A stretch of 64,000 nucleotides of DNA from Desulfoscipio gibsoniae DSM 7213 (GCF_000233715.2 NC_021184.1:3868001-3932000); one strand, 5' to 3'; counted from the stretch's first letter, positions 44,671-54,358 are shown. Program-made: numbers and translations. Notes: a model not told the origin generated them from the sequence alone.

Positions 44671-44804
44671 TGCTGCTGAATGGTGGTGTGAAAAAATCTC
44701 TGCAAACAGAAAGCGGGGTGAAAATAATATAAGACTAAACAAATTGGGATGGCAAGTGATAGTAATATGGGAATGTCAATTAAAGATAAGAAGGGAGGCC
44801 CAAC

Positions 44805-45854
44805 ATGAAATATGTCTTACCCTTTCATTTTGTATTTGAGCCTATGATTAGGCTTGCAGTTATTAGCTTTAAAGAGGATGAGGAATTTGAAGACTTTGAG
44901 CCGCAATTCTTTGATGATCCGATAAATGGTAGAGGGATTCGCCTTCTACGCTATCGGAAGAATGGAAAAGTTGATGTCTATTACGAATCTGGTATCAATC
45001 ACGATGAAAGTTTTAGCGTTGGTGCAGGAATTGCTGACTTGAAGATGACACATTTTGAGAAAAACTTTTTTGAAGTTACGAAAAATGGGTTGCAGGTTCA
45101 TCTGATTTTCACAGATAAACAAGGTAGGAAGAATGAGTTAAAAGTGATTGAAACAAGTAAACGTAAGCGTCCCGTACCCTTATTAGCTCCAATTGGAGGA
45201 AGAATCGAAACCCCTCAGAAGCTTTTTTTTGTTTATATGTATGATATAGATTTTGCGTACAGAAAAACTACACAGATTCACTGTTCACTAGATGAACGGG
45301 TCCTTGAACCTGCGACACTCCCTCTTTTGATGAACGGACAGCGCACATACTTGACAAGATATTGTTCTAAACTAACCATAGTAGCTCTCAATTCCAATGG
45401 TTCAAAGCCCTTATGTTTTGATGCAATACCTGGCAAAATAGTAATACATGATGAAACAGAAATCCACTGTGATGCACAAGGAAAAATTAATCAAATACAA
45501 ATCGGGCAGGGTATGTATAGCGCAAAGCTACATTTTCCCGGTGGATTCCCGAATCTGCTAGAATTACCTGAAAGTGAGTGCATAAAAGGCTCTTTTGATA
45601 TATATATATCCTCGAATAAAATCACCGAAGGCCAATACCAGCTTATGAAAATTGCAGAGCAGGTCCATGTCGAACTGAACCAATTTAAGAAATGGCATCC
45701 AGGCAGATATCCTCTAGCCTATAAATTGTTGGTTACATTCGTAAAAATATTTAAGAACTGGCCAACCAAATACAGCTGGAAAGGCAAAGTGGAATTAAAA
45801 GAGCCCTCATTGATGGATGGGCAGTGGCAGAATAGGTTGGATAAAAACGCTTAA
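44805..45854 (+). CDS. hypothetical 349-aa protein
   Basis: ATG 44805 follows GGGAGG. The protein is soluble, acidic at the N-terminus (KEDEEFEDFEPQFFDD) and mostly beta-rich, with no signal peptide or metal motif that I recognise. The sequence contains LAPIGGRIETPQKLFFVYMY and a C-terminal Trp/Lys-rich segment (KKWHPGRYPL, NWPTKYSWKGK). Its function is unknown. Its last 48 bp overlap a converging small frame. Confidence 0.6.
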   Translation: MKYVLPFHFVFEPMIRLAVISFKEDEEFEDFEPQFFDDPINGRGIRLLRYRKNGKVDVYYESGINHDESFSVGAGIADLKMTHFEKNFFEVTKNGLQVHLIFTDKQGRKNELKVIETSKRKRPVPLLAPIGGRIETPQKLFFVYMYDIDFAYRKTTQIHCSLDERVLEPATLPLLMNGQRTYLTRYCSKLTIVALNSNGSKPLCFDAIPGKIVIHDETEIHCDAQGKINQIQIGQGMYSAKLHFPGGFPNLLELPESECIKGSFDIYISSNKITEGQYQLMKIAEQVHVELNQFKKWHPGRYPLAYKLLVTFVKIFKNWPTKYSWKGKVELKEPSLMDGQWQNRLDKNA

Positions 45855-46073
45855 GTAGTTTGTTAAAATCCAAGGAGCGTAAGAAAACAACTTTTCCTCC
45901 GACCAGGCCGATAAGGTCATCATGGAGCGCATATGCCGTTGATTAATGGGGAAGTCACCCTTTAACAGCCCGATCAATGCTTCCATTAACTCCATGCCCT
46001 TTTGTTGATTATGGTTTAATGGCAATTTGAGGCCAGTTGGCCCGCGCATTTGGTTAACACCCAACCGCAGCAC
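45807..46073 (-). CDS. hypothetical 88-aa protein following the AbrB-like gene
   Basis: GTG 46073 lies three nt after the stop of the AbrB-like gene. The product is helical (KGMELMEALIGLLKGDFPIN then QRHMRSMMTLSAWSEEKLF). The last ~20 codons run antisense into the hypothetical gene 44805-45854, so the original C-terminus may have been replaced at an insertion boundary. No family is recognised. Confidence 0.45.
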   Translation of the reverse strand: MLRLGVNQMRGPTGLKLPLNHNQQKGMELMEALIGLLKGDFPINQRHMRSMMTLSAWSEEKLFSYAPWILTNYLSVFIQPILPLPIHQ

Positions 46074-46076
46074 CCC

Positions 46077-46439
46077 CTATCCCTTTTGCCGATATACGAC
46101 CCGCACAGCTATTTCATCCTGTAAGCCCATAATTTCCAGAATACTTTTGCTGATATAAATTATGCCCAGCTCACCTATTTCTGCAATATCCTCGGTAAAA
46201 CGGATTTTTTTAGTTGTCTCCTTTTCGTATACAAATCTGGTTACATACCCGCCGGTCGGAAAATCGCTTTTTTTCGGTGCCAGCTGTACGATAATTTCAT
46301 CGCTGATGTTCATTTTATCCACTAATGAAAGGGGCAGGTACAGCTTGCCAATGCGGTCCATATTATCTCTAAAGCAAACTTTACGTTTAGTTGTTTTAAA
46401 TAAACGCATAATAAACTCAATTGTATTTTTTCTCGGCAT
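46077..46439 (-). CDS. AbrB/SpoVT-like small DNA-binding protein with two related halves
   Basis: The 120-aa protein has two similar beta-hairpin units: RIGKLYLPLSLVDKMNISDE and ELGIIYISKSILEIMGLQDE. Both follow the G-x-hydrophobic-x-(L/I)-P/S pattern of swapped-hairpin AbrB folds. It lies 5 nt after topB and 3 nt before the 88-aa gene, so the three form an operon. It may regulate the small island. Its target is unknown. Confidence 0.6.
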   Translation of the reverse strand: MPRKNTIEFIMRLFKTTKRKVCFRDNMDRIGKLYLPLSLVDKMNISDEIIVQLAPKKSDFPTGGYVTRFVYEKETTKKIRFTEDIAEIGELGIIYISKSILEIMGLQDEIAVRVVYRQKG

Positions 46440-46444
46440 ATTGG

Positions 46445-48820
46445 TTACACCTTTACTGTGAATTGAAACTCTACTTTTCCGTCTTGTCCAAGTGCTAAAA
46501 ATGCATTAAAACTTTTACCGGCTTTTGATTTAAAACCCTTAATTAAAGCGGTTTTACCGCTTGTTAATAATTTCTGGGCCTGCTGAACGCTAATGCGTTT
46601 ACCGGCTATCTCTTTCCGAATAACGAATTTACAGCCCTCCTTATAGCCGCTGCAACTATAGCTTTTGGATGTTTCGGTTACTTCTTTGCCGCATATTGGA
46701 CACTGGCCCAGGCTTACTTTTTTACCGCTATTGTTTTCGATGAACAAGAATTCCACCTTGCCGTTATTAATTTGTAATGCAGCCTCAAACTTTTTGCCGG
46801 CTTTAGAGGTAAAGCCCTTTATGATACCGGTTTTGCCTTTTTTCAGCAGTGTTTTAGCCTGACTTTGGGTGATACTTTTACCGGCAATTTCTTTCCATAT
46901 AATAAACTTACAGCCTTCTTTGTAACCACTGCAGCCGTAGCCTTTTTTGCCCTCTATCACTGCCTTGCCACAAAGAGGACAGTTGCCTAACGCTTCACGC
47001 CTTGTTTGGACCTGATTGCTGGCTGCCTGGCTGCGGGCTAATTCAACTATCTCACCGGTTAACTGTTTAATGCCGTTCATAAATTCCCCGGGTTTAGCCG
47101 TTCCGGCTTCTATATCGGCCAGTGTTTTTTCCCATTGGCCGGTAAGCTCCGGGTTTTTGATTATTTCCGGTACCAGGTCGATTAGTGTTTCACCTTTTGT
47201 GGTGGGAACTAAAGTTTTCTTGTGGCGCTCAATGTAACCCACCTTGAGAAGGCGCTCAATGATAGCCGCCCTGGTAGCCGGGGTACCCAGGCCGTGCCCT
47301 TTCATTGCCGCTTTCAGCTCCCGGTCTTCCACCAGCCGACCGGCCCCTTCCATGACTGCCAGCAGGCTGGCTTCAGTATAGCGTTTGGGAGGCTTTGTTT
47401 CTTTTTCCCTGATTTCTGTTTTGGTAGTTTGAACTGTTTCACCCCTGGCCAATTCGGGTATTACACCGCTATCTTCACCTTCATCGGGGTCATTTTTTAC
47501 GCTTTCGTACACCGTTTTCCAACCTTTGTCCAGTTCCACTCTACCGGTAGTAAGGAACGTTTCACCGGCGGTTTCGGTTATCACTTTAGTTTGTTTATAC
47601 CTGGCTGGCGGAAAGAAAATAGCCAGGAACCGGCGTGCCACCAGGTCATATATCTTACGTTCGTCCGGTGGCAGATTGGACAAAACCGGCTTGATATCCG
47701 TGGGTATAAGCGCTGTATGGTCGCTTACTTTACCGTCATCTACATAACGCTTACCCAGGGTGTTAGCCGCCTTTGCGGTGACATTATTATATGGCTCATA
47801 TTCGGTAACGCTGGCCAATGCGGACAGGCGGCCGGGAATGGTTTTAGCCAGTTCCCTTGTTAAGTGGCGGCTGTCTGTACGGGGATAAGTTAACAACTTC
47901 CTGGTCTCGTACAGAGATTGGGCCAGTTCTAATGTCCTGGCTGCCGCCAGACCATATTTTTTATTGGCCTCCTTTTGCAGGTCGTTAAGGTTAAACAAAA
48001 GCGGCGGGAGCTCTGCTACCTCTTTTTCCTCCACCTCCAGCACATGGGCCGGCTGGTTATTAACCCTTGCTTGCACCGCCTGGGCAGCCTGTAGGGCATG
48101 GAACCGGTTTTGCTCGCCGTTAAACCACCTGCCGGTGTATGCCTGTCCGTTGCTTTTAGTAAACTCGGCATATAGTTCCCAGTAGGGCTCGGGTACAAAG
48201 TTCTTTATTTCGCGTTCCCGGTTGACAATGAGTGCCAGGGTGGGAGTTTGCACCCGGCCAATGGATAATAATGTGTTGTGCTTTACCGTAAACGACCGGG
48301 TGGCGTTAATACCAATCAGCCAATCCGCTTGGCTGCGGGCTTCTGCAGCTGCTGCCAGGTTATTAAACTGCTCACCGGGCTTAAGTTCCGCAAAACCCCG
48401 CTGCACCGCTGCCGGAGTGGTTTCCGATAACCAGAGCCGCATAAAAGGTTTTTTACAACCGGTAAGGCGGTAAATATAGCGAAAGATAAGTTCACCTTCC
48501 CGCCCGGCGTCGGTGGCACAGACAAGCTGCCCGACGTCGGATCTGTTAACCAGTTGCTTAACGATTTTAAACTGCTTTATTGTCTTCGGGTTGGTTTTAA
48601 GTTTAAAATTAGCTGGCATTATTGGCAGCGCATCCAGGGTCCATTTTTTTAGCTGAACGTCATAATCCTCCGGTTCAGCCAACCCTACCAGATGACCGAT
48701 AGCCCAAGAGACTATGTACTCGTCATTTTCCAGGTAGCCGTCTTTTTTCTGGAAGCTGCCAAGCACTGCGGCCAAGTCGCGGGCCACCGATGGTTTTTCG
48801 GCAAGTATAAATTTTTTCAT
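46445..48820 (-). CDS. topB: DNA topoisomerase III-type enzyme (TopB) with two C-terminal zinc-ribbon repeats
   Basis: The 791-aa protein opens KKFILAEKPSVARDLAAVLG (Toprim). It has the acidic metal site DAGREGELIFRY and the catalytic-Tyr region LTYPRTDSRHLTRELAK. The C-terminus carries two related units, CPLCGKAVIEGKKGYGCSGY and CPICGKEVTETSKSYSCSGY, each followed by KEGCKF and KEIAGK. TopB of this form is common on conjugative elements and plasmids, where it decatenates DNA. The neighbours here (AbrB-like, toxin-antitoxin genes, repeats) suit a mobile-element remnant. Confidence 0.92.
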   Translation of the reverse strand: MKKFILAEKPSVARDLAAVLGSFQKKDGYLENDEYIVSWAIGHLVGLAEPEDYDVQLKKWTLDALPIMPANFKLKTNPKTIKQFKIVKQLVNRSDVGQLVCATDAGREGELIFRYIYRLTGCKKPFMRLWLSETTPAAVQRGFAELKPGEQFNNLAAAAEARSQADWLIGINATRSFTVKHNTLLSIGRVQTPTLALIVNREREIKNFVPEPYWELYAEFTKSNGQAYTGRWFNGEQNRFHALQAAQAVQARVNNQPAHVLEVEEKEVAELPPLLFNLNDLQKEANKKYGLAAARTLELAQSLYETRKLLTYPRTDSRHLTRELAKTIPGRLSALASVTEYEPYNNVTAKAANTLGKRYVDDGKVSDHTALIPTDIKPVLSNLPPDERKIYDLVARRFLAIFFPPARYKQTKVITETAGETFLTTGRVELDKGWKTVYESVKNDPDEGEDSGVIPELARGETVQTTKTEIREKETKPPKRYTEASLLAVMEGAGRLVEDRELKAAMKGHGLGTPATRAAIIERLLKVGYIERHKKTLVPTTKGETLIDLVPEIIKNPELTGQWEKTLADIEAGTAKPGEFMNGIKQLTGEIVELARSQAASNQVQTRREALGNCPLCGKAVIEGKKGYGCSGYKEGCKFIIWKEIAGKSITQSQAKTLLKKGKTGIIKGFTSKAGKKFEAALQINNGKVEFLFIENNSGKKVSLGQCPICGKEVTETSKSYSCSGYKEGCKFVIRKEIAGKRISVQQAQKLLTSGKTALIKGFKSKAGKSFNAFLALGQDGKVEFQFTVKV

Positions 48821-48965
48821 CCGTTCTCACCATCCTTTTGTTTAGGACATATACAAAGACTTGATTAATTCCTTTTTGCCTTGATCCTTGTTTTTCCCCG
48901 GTTTGGGACTTGCTCTATTAGTGTATTTGCTACTGTTTTTCAATAAATCCTCTCGAACCACTAAA

Positions 48966-49283
48966 ACCGAGAAGAGGCATGCTTTGGTAGAGTATAAAAC
49001 CGGAAAAATAATTTTTGACCAAATAGAGGGAAAACAAAGGTTGCCATATTTTCGGGAGGTGACCCCTGACCCAATCGTTAATACCAGCAGTAAAAATTAT
49101 GATAAATCTTCCATAGACCGACTGGTTTTTACCAATGGAGATCCGAAAAACCAAAAGTTTAATCAAGTAGGACTCATGAATCCTCAAGACGGTGAATATT
49201 TAATTTCCTTTTATAAAAAACAACTGAAAAATACGTTGGAAGCTGTGGAGATAAGTGGTGAGAACTTTTTTAGCCAAGCTTGA
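48966..49283 (+). pseudogene. partial duplicate of the 52.7-53.6 kb hypothetical gene
   Basis: This stretch is nearly identical to 53022-53337. It starts at AAACCGAGAAGAGGCATGC and ends in the region SGENFFSQA. The 5' half with the signal peptide and the 3' third are missing. The 3' end runs directly into DNA matching the antitoxin leader at 54349. It is therefore a chimeric duplicate with an internal deletion. Confidence 0.85.
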
Positions 49284-49512
49284 AAGCGCCATTATCATCA
49301 TCCTTTCAATCTAATTTTAACTATGTATAAACAAAGAGGTAATCTCTGTTCTTTTCTAACTTAAAGGCACAATCAATGGCTCCTTTTATGTTTCCCAATG
49401 CCTCTTTTTCAGTCTTGCACTGAGTAGTGACCCTCCCTCAATTACTTATTTTAACATATTTAATAAAGCTTTATAATAAGGTTGGGTGCGTGAAATAAAA
49501 GAAGGATTTCAG
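49266..49512. repeat. duplicate of the antitoxin leader region (second copy at 54345-54583)
   Basis: The sequence from GAAAGCGCCATTATCATC to GAAATAAAAGAAGGATTTC matches the region upstream of, and including, the start of the toxin-antitoxin pair at 54.4 kb, with a few point changes. Only the first codons of the antitoxin are present, so no gene product is expected. Confidence 0.88.
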
Positions 49513-49554
49513 TAGTTATTGTCAAATAATGGTCTTTGGTTTCTAGGACATTTT

Positions 49555-50538
49555 TCATCGCCTGTTCATAGTTTTCCAAATTGCCATAGGATGGTTTTTA
49601 ATATTCTCCAACATTTCACCACTGAATAATAGCTCTGGTTTATAATTTCCTTGAAAAAACTGCTGCAGATACTCTTTTTGCTCTGGTATAACAACTATCG
49701 TACTTGATAGGAACTCCTTAACTTCAGATTTAGCATAATCTAAATCAAGGCGCTCACTTTTTACTAACATAGGATACAAATCTTGGTAAACCGTTCTCTT
49801 TGTAAGCTCGTTTACCCGGTTGGGGGAAAAATTTAATTTAGCCTGGTCACCAGATATAGAGCCGTAAAAAACCACAGCTTTACAATAAAGATCATAATCT
49901 TCTTCAGAAATAATGCTGTATCTTTTCACATTATATAAATCGTAAAAGTCCCTTGCTGCTAAACGGTTAAATAATGCTGCTGTTTTGGAAGCTGTCAGCT
50001 CGATGCCGTTTAATGTCCTTACTTCGCCTAATTCACCAAATAAACTTGTATGTATTTTCCGCTTAACTATTGGCAATATATGATGCCTTAATGAGTAGTT
50101 AACCTCAATTTTTATGTTATCATGATTCCCTGCATTGTTTTGGTAACCGATTACAATTGACTCTAAAGCAAAGTGATCTTTTGATTTTTGAGAAACGGTA
50201 TACCCTTCTCTATTTAAATACGCTTGAAACAACTCTTTTACCTTTATCCTATCTTTAAGCACCGTTTCCCGGTCATCATAGGAGTGGAAATCAAAATCTA
50301 AATCAACGGATAGCCTAGGTAAATTAAAAATAGTGAGATTTAAAGCGGTCCCACCTTTTAAAACCAATCTATCTCTTAAAAAAGCATTGCTATTTGTATA
50401 TTCAAGTATGGTTGTCAGACGATGAACCTTCTCAATTACATCTTTGTGAAATCCTGACTTTTCGGACAATGCAAGATAATATTTTCTATCCGCGTTAAAC
50501 AAATAAATCACCTTTTTCTTCAAAAGTCTCCGGAACAA
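49555..50538 (-). CDS. AbiEii/AbiGii-type nucleotidyltransferase toxin
   Basis: The 327-aa protein contains the nucleotidyltransferase signature LVLKGGTALNLTIFNL then RLSVDLDFDF, with the two metal-binding Asp residues. It belongs with the type IV toxin AbiEii, which blocks growth during phage infection by modifying tRNA or another nucleic acid. The start overlaps the end of the AbiEi-like gene by 44 nt. A later start is possible. The pair is probably a complete abortive-infection module. Confidence 0.87.
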   Translation of the reverse strand: MFRRLLKKKVIYLFNADRKYYLALSEKSGFHKDVIEKVHRLTTILEYTNSNAFLRDRLVLKGGTALNLTIFNLPRLSVDLDFDFHSYDDRETVLKDRIKVKELFQAYLNREGYTVSQKSKDHFALESIVIGYQNNAGNHDNIKIEVNYSLRHHILPIVKRKIHTSLFGELGEVRTLNGIELTASKTAALFNRLAARDFYDLYNVKRYSIISEEDYDLYCKAVVFYGSISGDQAKLNFSPNRVNELTKRTVYQDLYPMLVKSERLDLDYAKSEVKEFLSSTIVVIPEQKEYLQQFFQGNYKPELLFSGEMLENIKNHPMAIWKTMNRR

Positions 50539-51259
50539 TTAGCCCCCAACGTTTGATTAACACACCGCCGCTACGGGCCTCTTCACTCAAATATTTTTTC
50601 GTATTCCCGGTCCTTTTTTCCATCAAACTCAATAATTCATTGGTTATCCCAAGTGATTGCTGATGGCGCTCCAAGAAATACCCTGCCTTTTTATATAGGA
50701 CCTTTTTATTATGGGCTTCTAAATATTTAAGCAGCTTTTCATTATCAAGGACAGGGCATATTTTTAATATTTCATCTAACTCATGAGGTCCACCACAATA
50801 ATCTGTTCTGTCTATGGAATCAACAACCGTTCTTTCGATGTCTGTAAACTTGATTTTTTCATTGGAGCGATAGCAGGCAACCCCTTCATCGATTCCTTTA
50901 CCCACATACTTGTATAAAATACCTTCAAATTCAAAGTCAGATATTTTGCTATCCGATGCTATATATACCACAAAGCTTACCTGGTGGGATAATCCATGCA
51001 CATCAAAAGCCGAATTATATGTCAGGTAGGCACTTTTATTTATCTTGCTGCCGATCAAATAGCGATTGGCAGGGGCATCTCTATGTTCTAGGTTTACAGC
51101 ACAGTATAAATTTCTGCGCACCCGCTTAACAAGGCCTTTCTTTACGTATGAGTTTAAGAGAACCTTGGCGTTTCCTGTGCTTCCCACTACTTTTTGAGCT
51201 TCCTCGAAGTTAAACACTTCAAGCTTTAAAAAATCCTCATAATACTTCATCTTCATCAC
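50495..51259 (-). CDS. AbiEi-type antitoxin/transcriptional regulator
   Basis: The 254-aa protein has an N-terminal winged-helix-like unit (VFNFEEAQKVVGSTGNAKVL, VKKGLVKRVRRNLYCAV) followed by the AbiEi C-terminal domain (SAYLTYNSAFDVHGLSHQ, DIERTVVDSIDRTDYCGG). AbiEi represses the operon and neutralises AbiEii. The likely start is Met 51253 (MKYYEDF) or a few codons earlier. The gene is transcribed first, overlapping the toxin. Confidence 0.87.
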   Translation of the reverse strand: MMKMKYYEDFLKLEVFNFEEAQKVVGSTGNAKVLLNSYVKKGLVKRVRRNLYCAVNLEHRDAPANRYLIGSKINKSAYLTYNSAFDVHGLSHQVSFVVYIASDSKISDFEFEGILYKYVGKGIDEGVACYRSNEKIKFTDIERTVVDSIDRTDYCGGPHELDEILKICPVLDNEKLLKYLEAHNKKVLYKKAGYFLERHQQSLGITNELLSLMEKRTGNTKKYLSEEARSGGVLIKRWGLIVPETFEEKGDLFV

Positions 51260-51375
51260 CAGTTCCTTAAATTCCCCTTAAGTTAATACTATTATTAACT
51301 TTCCAGAGATATTTGATACACCATTATATCCCTGGTTCCTTATTTTATCAATTGGTTAATAAAAATATTAACTTT

Positions 51376-51531
51376 TTAGCGCAAATAGGATCTAGCCGTT
51401 TTAATATAAAAAACCCCGGAGTCTTTTTGGTTGACTTTTACACCTTCTAAGGACTCCTTCTTCCAGCGGTTAACCACACTGACGTGTACTACCGAGGCAA
51501 TTTCGTTCAATGTGGCGTATTTTTTAGGGCT
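51376..51531 (-). pseudogene. C-terminal remnant of a helix-turn-helix protein
   Basis: The open segment reads KKYATLNEIASVVHVSVVNR, then WKKESLEGVKVNQKDSGVFY, and ends at TAA 51378-51376. It looks like one helix-turn-helix with a short tail. A stop codon lies directly upstream in frame and no start is available. It is a broken regulator fragment ~115 bp before the abiEi start. Confidence 0.5.
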
Positions 51532-51664
51532 TTAAAACGATCTACAATTTTTACTCTGGTGACCACTTATACCCTGCCAAACGTATCGTATTTCCTGAGT
51601 CCATTATCTTTCAGGGTGGTTAATGTTAAACTTGAGTTAGAACAATAAGCCCGACATTATAGAG

Positions 51665-51800
51665 GCGATAAAAACAAAAAAGCCGAGGATATAGTTCCTC
51701 AGCTTTTTTGGAAAAATCTAGAGGCGACACCCGGATTTGTTACAAAGCCGTAGAACTTAGTCCCAGGAAATATTGCAAGTTAGCGGCCCATATAAAAAAG
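51665..51800. repeat. duplicated structured element, copy 1 (copy 2 at 55905-56035)
   Basis: The core of both copies holds the hairpin GCCGAGGATAT-GTTCCTCAGC flanked by A/T tracts. Next come CACCCGG, AAAGCCG, GAACTTAG, CCCAGGAAATATTGC and GTTAGCGGCCC. GCCG and AACTT can pair with AAGTT and CGGC. The plus-strand order recalls half of a GEMM (c-di-GMP-I) aptamer, but no downstream gene fits, so it may instead be a mobile-element end. Confidence 0.5.
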
Positions 51801-51919
51801 TGACCTCTTCCCCTCACTAAAGTGAGAAGTATCCGGGGCAACCCGAAGCGCTTGCTCTTGGTTCAATTCGGTCTGTTCAAACACCGGATCTCTCTTTTGC
51901 TTTTTTCTGAGAACACAAA

Positions 51920-52438
51920 AAAACTCTTACCCTCTTTATAAGGGTAAGGGCTAACTTCACTTCTAAATTTTAGTTTTCCAATTCTTTCTTTAGTTCCAAT
52001 ACGGTCTCCATGGATAGTCCGGTTATTTCTGCCACGTCATTCACAGAGAAGCCCTTTTCAAAGCAATTTTTACAACCTCAATTTTGCCTTCAAGCTTGCC
52101 TTCGAGTTTGCCTCTCGTTTGACCTTCTTTAATTCCTTTTTCCATTCCCCTTGCTTCAGCCGCCCTTTGCATCTCGTCCAGCGTCCGCTCAATGTTGGTG
52201 ATCATTTTTTCCACCTCCCGGGGCTCAGTTTCATCCAGTATACGTTCAATTTCCTTCTGCAGTGATCCTGGCAATTTGCGTTTGATGACATTCCTCAGCC
52301 ACACTGTTATTTGCCGGAATTGTTCCCGGTCCATTTCTTTCAATACGTCGGCCAACTTCCTAAGACGAGACATTAATTCACGGGGGTCCACAGTCTAGAT
52401 TATTTCGGTTCCGCCCAACCCGGTGAGATAAAGCCGTA
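51920..52438 (-). pseudogene. internally deleted Rpn-family (PD-(D/E)XK) gene
   Basis: A 116-codon frame (52041-52391) matches the C-terminal third of the complete Rpn gene at 54782-55780, beginning DPRELMSRLRKLADVLKEMD. Beyond 52391 the sequence jumps to a piece from the middle of the intact gene (CGGTTCCGCCCA), so the nuclease core is deleted. The 3' end also shifts frame near 52045, and the usual VAEITGLSMETVLELKKELE tail continues in another frame down to about 51975. The terminator hairpin CTTACCC...GGGTAAG follows at 51926-51949. Confidence 0.8.
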
Positions 52439-52525
52439 TGCTTCTTTGCGCTAGCTTTTTAAACATATTAACGGTCCAGTGATAAATAAATTTTTTCAAA
52501 AAGTTATTTTATTTGGAACCTTCCC

Positions 52526-52554
52526 TTGACAAATATAGTCCTTTTTAATAAAGG
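52526..52554 (+). promoter_or_regulatory. probable promoter of the 300-aa hypothetical gene
   Basis: TTGACA (52526-52531) is a perfect -35. A spacer of 17 bp leads to TAAAGG, and an overlapping TAATAA is also possible. The gene starts 115 bp downstream. Confidence 0.5.
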
Positions 52555-52668
52555 ATCGCATCCAGGAGGTTGATAATTTGCATGAATAATGGCAATTGGG
52601 AAACAACTTACCAGAACCGAGGCAGGCCAACTGATTAACATAGAATACAAAAATTGAAAGGAGCATGC

Positions 52669-53571
52669 ATGAGAAAGAAACTTATATTTATATCAATCAT
52701 TGTATTACTTGTCCTAACCTTTGGGGTAATCTTTGAAATCACGCATTATCCGCGCATTATCAGAAGTGCTTACCTAACCAATCCCATGATTTTGGCCAAA
52801 GCTATATACTATCAGAATTTTCCCGGTCCGGGGAAAAGTGCTTGGGAAGTTGTAGTCAACATCCTTCACGAGGAAGATAATAGTGCAGCCAAGGTGAAGG
52901 ATGTCAAACTATTATACCTTGATAATTCTTTACGGGCTGATAAGATAATTCGGGATCGTTATTTGTCTTTACTTTCGAAGTTGGTTGTAAGAACCGAAGA
53001 AAATCTATTCTGGGAGTATAAAACCGAGAAGAGGCATGCTTTGGTAGAGTATAAAACCGGAAAAATAATTTTTGACCAAATAGAGGGAAAACAAAGGTTG
53101 CCATATTTTCGGGAGGTGACCCCTGACCCAATCGTTAATACCAGCAGTAAAAATTATGATAAATCTTCCATAGACCGACTGGTTTTTACCAATGGAGATC
53201 CGAAAAACCAAAAGTTTAATCAAGTAGGACTCATGAATCCTCAAGACGGTGAATATTTAATTACCTTTTATAAAAAACAACTGAAAAATACGTTGGAAGC
53301 TGTAGAGATAAGTGGTGAGAACTTTATTAGCCAAGCTGAACATGGTCTTAAAAAAAACCAAGGACTTTCCTCAGATAAAAATTATCTTTTACCTATATAC
53401 CTTGAACAAGCTTTATTTAGGGATAAACCAGCCTGGATTTTGATTTATGCCTGGGAGAATAAAGAGGCTTTCCGCCCAGAGATGCAGGGAGGTCTATTTC
53501 TTAATCATAGGGCAGTTGTAGTTTTATCTCAATATGAGTTAAAAACTCTTTATACCAACAGGTGCAAGTAA
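52669..53571 (+). CDS. hypothetical exported or membrane-anchored protein
   Basis: ATG 52669 follows GAAAGGAGC. The 300-aa protein begins RKKLIFISIIVLLVLTFGVI, a signal or membrane anchor, followed by a soluble domain without a recognised family. The DNA coding EYKTEKRHALVEYKTGK contains a short direct duplication (GAGTATAAAACCG twice, about 30 bp apart). Part of this gene is copied at 48.97-49.28 kb. The function is unknown. Confidence 0.7.
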   Translation: MRKKLIFISIIVLLVLTFGVIFEITHYPRIIRSAYLTNPMILAKAIYYQNFPGPGKSAWEVVVNILHEEDNSAAKVKDVKLLYLDNSLRADKIIRDRYLSLLSKLVVRTEENLFWEYKTEKRHALVEYKTGKIIFDQIEGKQRLPYFREVTPDPIVNTSSKNYDKSSIDRLVFTNGDPKNQKFNQVGLMNPQDGEYLITFYKKQLKNTLEAVEISGENFISQAEHGLKKNQGLSSDKNYLLPIYLEQALFRDKPAWILIYAWENKEAFRPEMQGGLFLNHRAVVVLSQYELKTLYTNRCK

Positions 53572-53877
53572 AGAAAAAAACGTATCCAATACGCCCTTTT
53601 TAGGTCAACATGTAGAACCGGTTTTGCAAATAGTTGCTCTTTTTTTGTGGAGTTTTGGTTTCTAGTGGATTATTTTAACATATATGCCGGGCTTACGTTT
53701 GAATTTTTTTATAAATTTCCCCTTGAAAAAGAGGGTTCCTCAGGTTTCCCGAAAATATCTGAGACGACAGTTTCTTAAACCCATACAATGTTATAGCAAG
53801 TTAGACTTTCAACTTAGGCAGGCAATTACAGGGGAGCGGGATTATAGTTATTAATCTACTTTCTTATTAATACGAGA

Positions 53878-54144
53878 TTAAAGCTTATTATATATATCGC
53901 CCCTCGGACCAACTACAAGTACTATAACAATATGGCCTTTTTCATTAATTTCATACACTGCACGATAGTTGCCGATGCGCAGCCGATATAGTCCTTCTAG
54001 ATGACCAGTTAATTGTTTTGCTCCTGGCAAATGATAAGGATCAGCCTTCAGTAACTCAATCTTGTCAAGTATTCGGGTTGTCGTGTTTTTGTCAAGCTTA
54101 GATAAAAATTTGGCTGTTCTTTTGGAGAGGCGGAGACTATACAT
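53878..54144 (-). CDS. RelE/ParE-type toxin
   Basis: Start ATG 54144 overlaps the stop of the antitoxin gene (ATGTATAG), which gives an 88-aa RelE-size protein. It has RelE-fold features: SKRTAKFLSKLDKNTTTRIL, HLPGAKQLTGHLEGLYRLRI and GNYRAVYEI...VLVVGPRGDIY. RelE toxins cut mRNA in the ribosome. A longer start at 54165 or 54186 is possible. Confidence 0.9.
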   Translation of the reverse strand: MYSLRLSKRTAKFLSKLDKNTTTRILDKIELLKADPYHLPGAKQLTGHLEGLYRLRIGNYRAVYEINEKGHIVIVLVVGPRGDIYNKL

Positions 54145-54358
54145 CGAATTTTTTTCGAAACTCATCAAAATCCACCCACTCTCCAAGGGCCACTTCTTGC
54201 CGGGCAGTTTTTATTTCGGCAATTTCTTCTTCGGTAAAGTGGTCTTCATAAAGTGGTAGTAGTTTTTCATTAAGCAAGGTCTTAAATAACTCGGTTTTTT
54301 CAGCTTGTGAGAAAGTTTTTATTTGTTCAATAACCTGTCTTACCCTTGAAAGCGCCAT
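54137..54358 (-). CDS. antitoxin of the RelE-type pair
   Basis: Start ATG 54358 follows AAAGGG by eight nt, giving 73 aa. The helical N-terminus (RVRQVIEQIKTFSQAEKTEL) is followed by an acidic tail (EEEIAEIKTARQEVALGEWV) that would wrap the toxin. It overlaps the toxin gene by 8 nt. The leader region is duplicated at 49.27-49.51 kb. Confidence 0.8.
   Translation of the reverse strand: MALSRVRQVIEQIKTFSQAEKTELFKTLLNEKLLPLYEDHFTEEEIAEIKTARQEVALGEWVDFDEFRKKFDV

Noticed and set aside
48888-49283. 131-aa plus-strand frame as an independent gene
   Set aside because: Most of it is a copied internal fragment of the gene at 52.7 kb, lacking its start and signal peptide, so it is treated as a duplicate remnant.
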